DNA of 7,243 nucleotides from Acidimicrobiia bacterium (lineage in GTDB: Bacteria > Actinomycetota > Acidimicrobiia > Acidimicrobiales > Iamiaceae): contig JAFBAD010000221.1 in NCBI GenBank assembly GCA_019247975.1, positions 1 through 7,243 on the forward strand, written 5' to 3'. Of the stretch, positions 6,155-7,243 are shown piece by piece; position 1 is the stretch's first letter; every line of letters starts with the position of its first letter. The translations under genes were made by a program, and so were the position numbers. The notes beneath the pieces are model-generated. The model was not told where the DNA came from, searched no databases, and worked only from the letters and a program-made list of their open reading frames with translations.

Positions 6155-6160
6155 GAGCGG

Positions 6161-6919
6161 GTGGACGAACCCCGCTACACCGCGTCGACCTACGGCGACC
6201 GCTTCGCCGACGTCTACGACGACTGGTACAGCGCCGACCGCGACGCCACGGACGACACCGAGGCGGCGGTCGAGCGGCTGGCCGCGCTGGCCGGGGACGG
6301 GCCCGTGCTCGAGCTGGGCGTCGGCACGGGCCGGCTGGCCATCCCGCTGGCGGCGCGCGGCATCGCGGTCACCGGCCTCGATGCCTCCGACGCGATGCTC
6401 GAGCGGCTCGCGGCGAAGGAGGGTGGCGAGCGCATCACCGCGCACCACGGCGACATGGCCGGCCCGCTGCCGGACGGCCCGTGGTCGCTCGTCGTCATCG
6501 CCCGCAACACCTTCTTCAACATCACCTCGGAGGAGGCCCAGCGCGACGCGCTGCGCGAGATCAGCCGCGTCCTCGCGCCCGGTGGGAGCCTGGTGATCGA
6601 CACGTTCGTGCCAGACCGCTCCGGGCGGACGTCGTCGGTCGAGGTCCGCGACGTGGGCGTCGACCGGGTGCTGCTCTTCGTCGACCGCCACGACCCGGTG
6701 CGCCAGCAGGCGTGGAGCTCGTTCGTGGAGATGACGCCGGAGGGCAACCGGTTCCGCCCCTGCGTGATCCGCTACGCCACCCCTGACCAGCTCGACGAGA
6801 TGGCTGCGGACGCAGGCCTCACACTCGGCGACCGATGGGCCGAATGGAACGGGACCCCGTTCTCGACAGACAGCACGCGGCATGTGTCCCGGTACGAGGC
6901 CGCGCCGCTCGTAGCATGA
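6161..6919 (+). CDS. Class I SAM-dependent methyltransferase
   Basis: The 252-residue product is a soluble Rossmann-fold methyltransferase of the Methyltransf_11/25 type. Motif I is VLELGVGTGR (49-58), the acidic end of strand 2 is TGLDAS (71-76) with Asp74 expected to bind the SAM ribose, HGDM (96-99) corresponds to the adenine-binding loop, and LAPGGSLVIDTF (138-149) is the post-core strand motif. The N-terminus YGDRFADVYDDWY (11-23) resembles the helix common in small-molecule methyltransferases of this group, and FFNITSEEAQ (118-127) is also typical. The substrate cannot be deduced. The GTG at 6161 is chosen because the protein aligns from there and a -10-like box lies six bases upstream; no Shine-Dalgarno is present. 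The ATG at 6153 is in another frame. The galT-like gene follows after 7 bases, suggesting co-transcription. Confidence 0.9.
   Translation: MDEPRYTASTYGDRFADVYDDWYSADRDATDDTEAAVERLAALAGDGPVLELGVGTGRLAIPLAARGIAVTGLDASDAMLERLAAKEGGERITAHHGDMAGPLPDGPWSLVVIARNTFFNITSEEAQRDALREISRVLAPGGSLVIDTFVPDRSGRTSSVEVRDVGVDRVLLFVDRHDPVRQQAWSSFVEMTPEGNRFRPCVIRYATPDQLDEMAADAGLTLGDRWAEWNGTPFSTDSTRHVSRYEAAPLVA
6912..6917 (+). promoter_or_regulatory. Possible internal -10 box for the galT-like gene
   Basis: TAGCAT, inside the last codons of the methyltransferase gene, matches TANNNT and ends nine bases before the galT-like ATG. A transcript could start two or three bases before the ATG. A purine-rich AGAGGG also sits just before the ATG, too close for a standard Shine-Dalgarno. 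Short chance matches are possible. Confidence 0.2.
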
Positions 6920-6926
6920 GAGGGAC

Positions 6927-7243
6927 ATGAGCCAGCTCCGGTTGAACCCGCTCACCGGCCGATGGGTGACGATCGCGACCGACCGGACCACCCGGCCGGA
7001 CGACTTCAGCCGCGAGCGGCTGGCCGTGGAGACCGGCCCGCACGGGCCCTGCCCCTTCTGCCCGGGCAACGAGGAGGAGACGCCACCGGCCCTCGAGACC
7101 TACGACGAGGGCGGTGAGTGGCAGATCCGGGTGATCCCCAACCGCTTCCCCGCGTTCTCGGGTTCGGAGCCGATGACGGTCCGCAAGCTCGGCCCGGTCT
7201 TCAACCAGGCGCCGGCCAGCGGCAGCCACGAGGTGTTCGTCTT
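6927..7243 (+). CDS. galT: Galactose-1-phosphate uridylyltransferase-like protein, N-terminal part (cut by window edge)
   Basis: Members of this branch of the HIT superfamily transfer UMP or AMP between sugar-1-phosphates and nucleotides; GalT itself exchanges UDP-glucose and galactose-1-phosphate in the Leloir pathway. The first 105 codons are present. The N-terminus is LRLNPLTGRWVTIATDR (4-20), typical of GalT. A CPFCPGNEEETPP motif (42-54) holds the Cys42/Cys45 pair expected to bind zinc. VIPNRFPAF (69-77) and SGSHEVFV (98-105) are family motifs that contact nucleotide and substrate. The catalytic HxH motif would lie beyond the right edge, so activity cannot be confirmed. In actinobacteria and plants some relatives are ADP-glucose phosphorylases or uncharacterised, so galT is a family-level symbol. 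The ATG at 6927 follows the methyltransferase stop by 7 bases, so the two are probably co-transcribed. Confidence 0.88.
   Translation, partial: MSQLRLNPLTGRWVTIATDRTTRPDDFSRERLAVETGPHGPCPFCPGNEEETPPALETYDEGGEWQIRVIPNRFPAFSGSEPMTVRKLGPVFNQAPASGSHEVFV

Overview
This is a GC-rich (roughly 70%) window with many GTG starts, strong G/C bias at third codon positions, and several apparently leaderless genes whose -10 elements fit TANNNT. These traits, and the gene order, suggest an actinobacterium. The PATAN/DUF4388 protein and the split gene neighbourhood would fit an Acidimicrobiia-like lineage, but that placement is inference. I see no phage, transposase, CRISPR, rRNA or tRNA; the region looks like chromosomal housekeeping DNA.

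Layout, left to right. The 5' part of ligA (NAD-dependent DNA ligase, minus strand) enters the window and is cut just after its active-site KIDG motif. A 175-base divergent spacer follows, then a 440-residue PATAN/DUF4388 protein with a winged-helix and a very acidic linker (plus). It converges, with 11 bases between stops, on a stand-alone MetE catalytic-domain-like protein (minus). That gene diverges, through a short and probably overlapping promoter region, from a polytopic membrane protein of unknown function (plus). The membrane gene converges on an iscS-mnmA operon (minus; GTGA overlap). iscS diverges from a class I SAM-dependent methyltransferase (plus), followed after 7 bases by the start of a galT-like nucleotidylyltransferase that runs off the right edge.

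Functional links: cysteine desulfurase (IscS-like) supplies persulfide sulfur to MnmA, which makes the 2-thiouridine at the wobble position of tRNA. From memory, iscS, mnmA, a MetE-like gene and ligA also lie near one another in mycobacteria and streptomycetes (Rv3025c, Rv3024c, Rv3015c, Rv3014c in M. tuberculosis). Here two plus-strand genes of unknown function (DUF4388 and membrane protein) sit between members of that minus-strand set.

The most unusual local structure is at the iscS start. A 25-bp imperfect tandem duplication of the first codons of iscS creates a 10-codon upstream ORF. It has its own leaderless-type promoter, its peptide (MPEVVYLDHA) almost repeats the IscS N-terminus (MPDVSYLDHA), and its stop overlaps the iscS start in another frame. 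No obviously new multi-gene system is visible.
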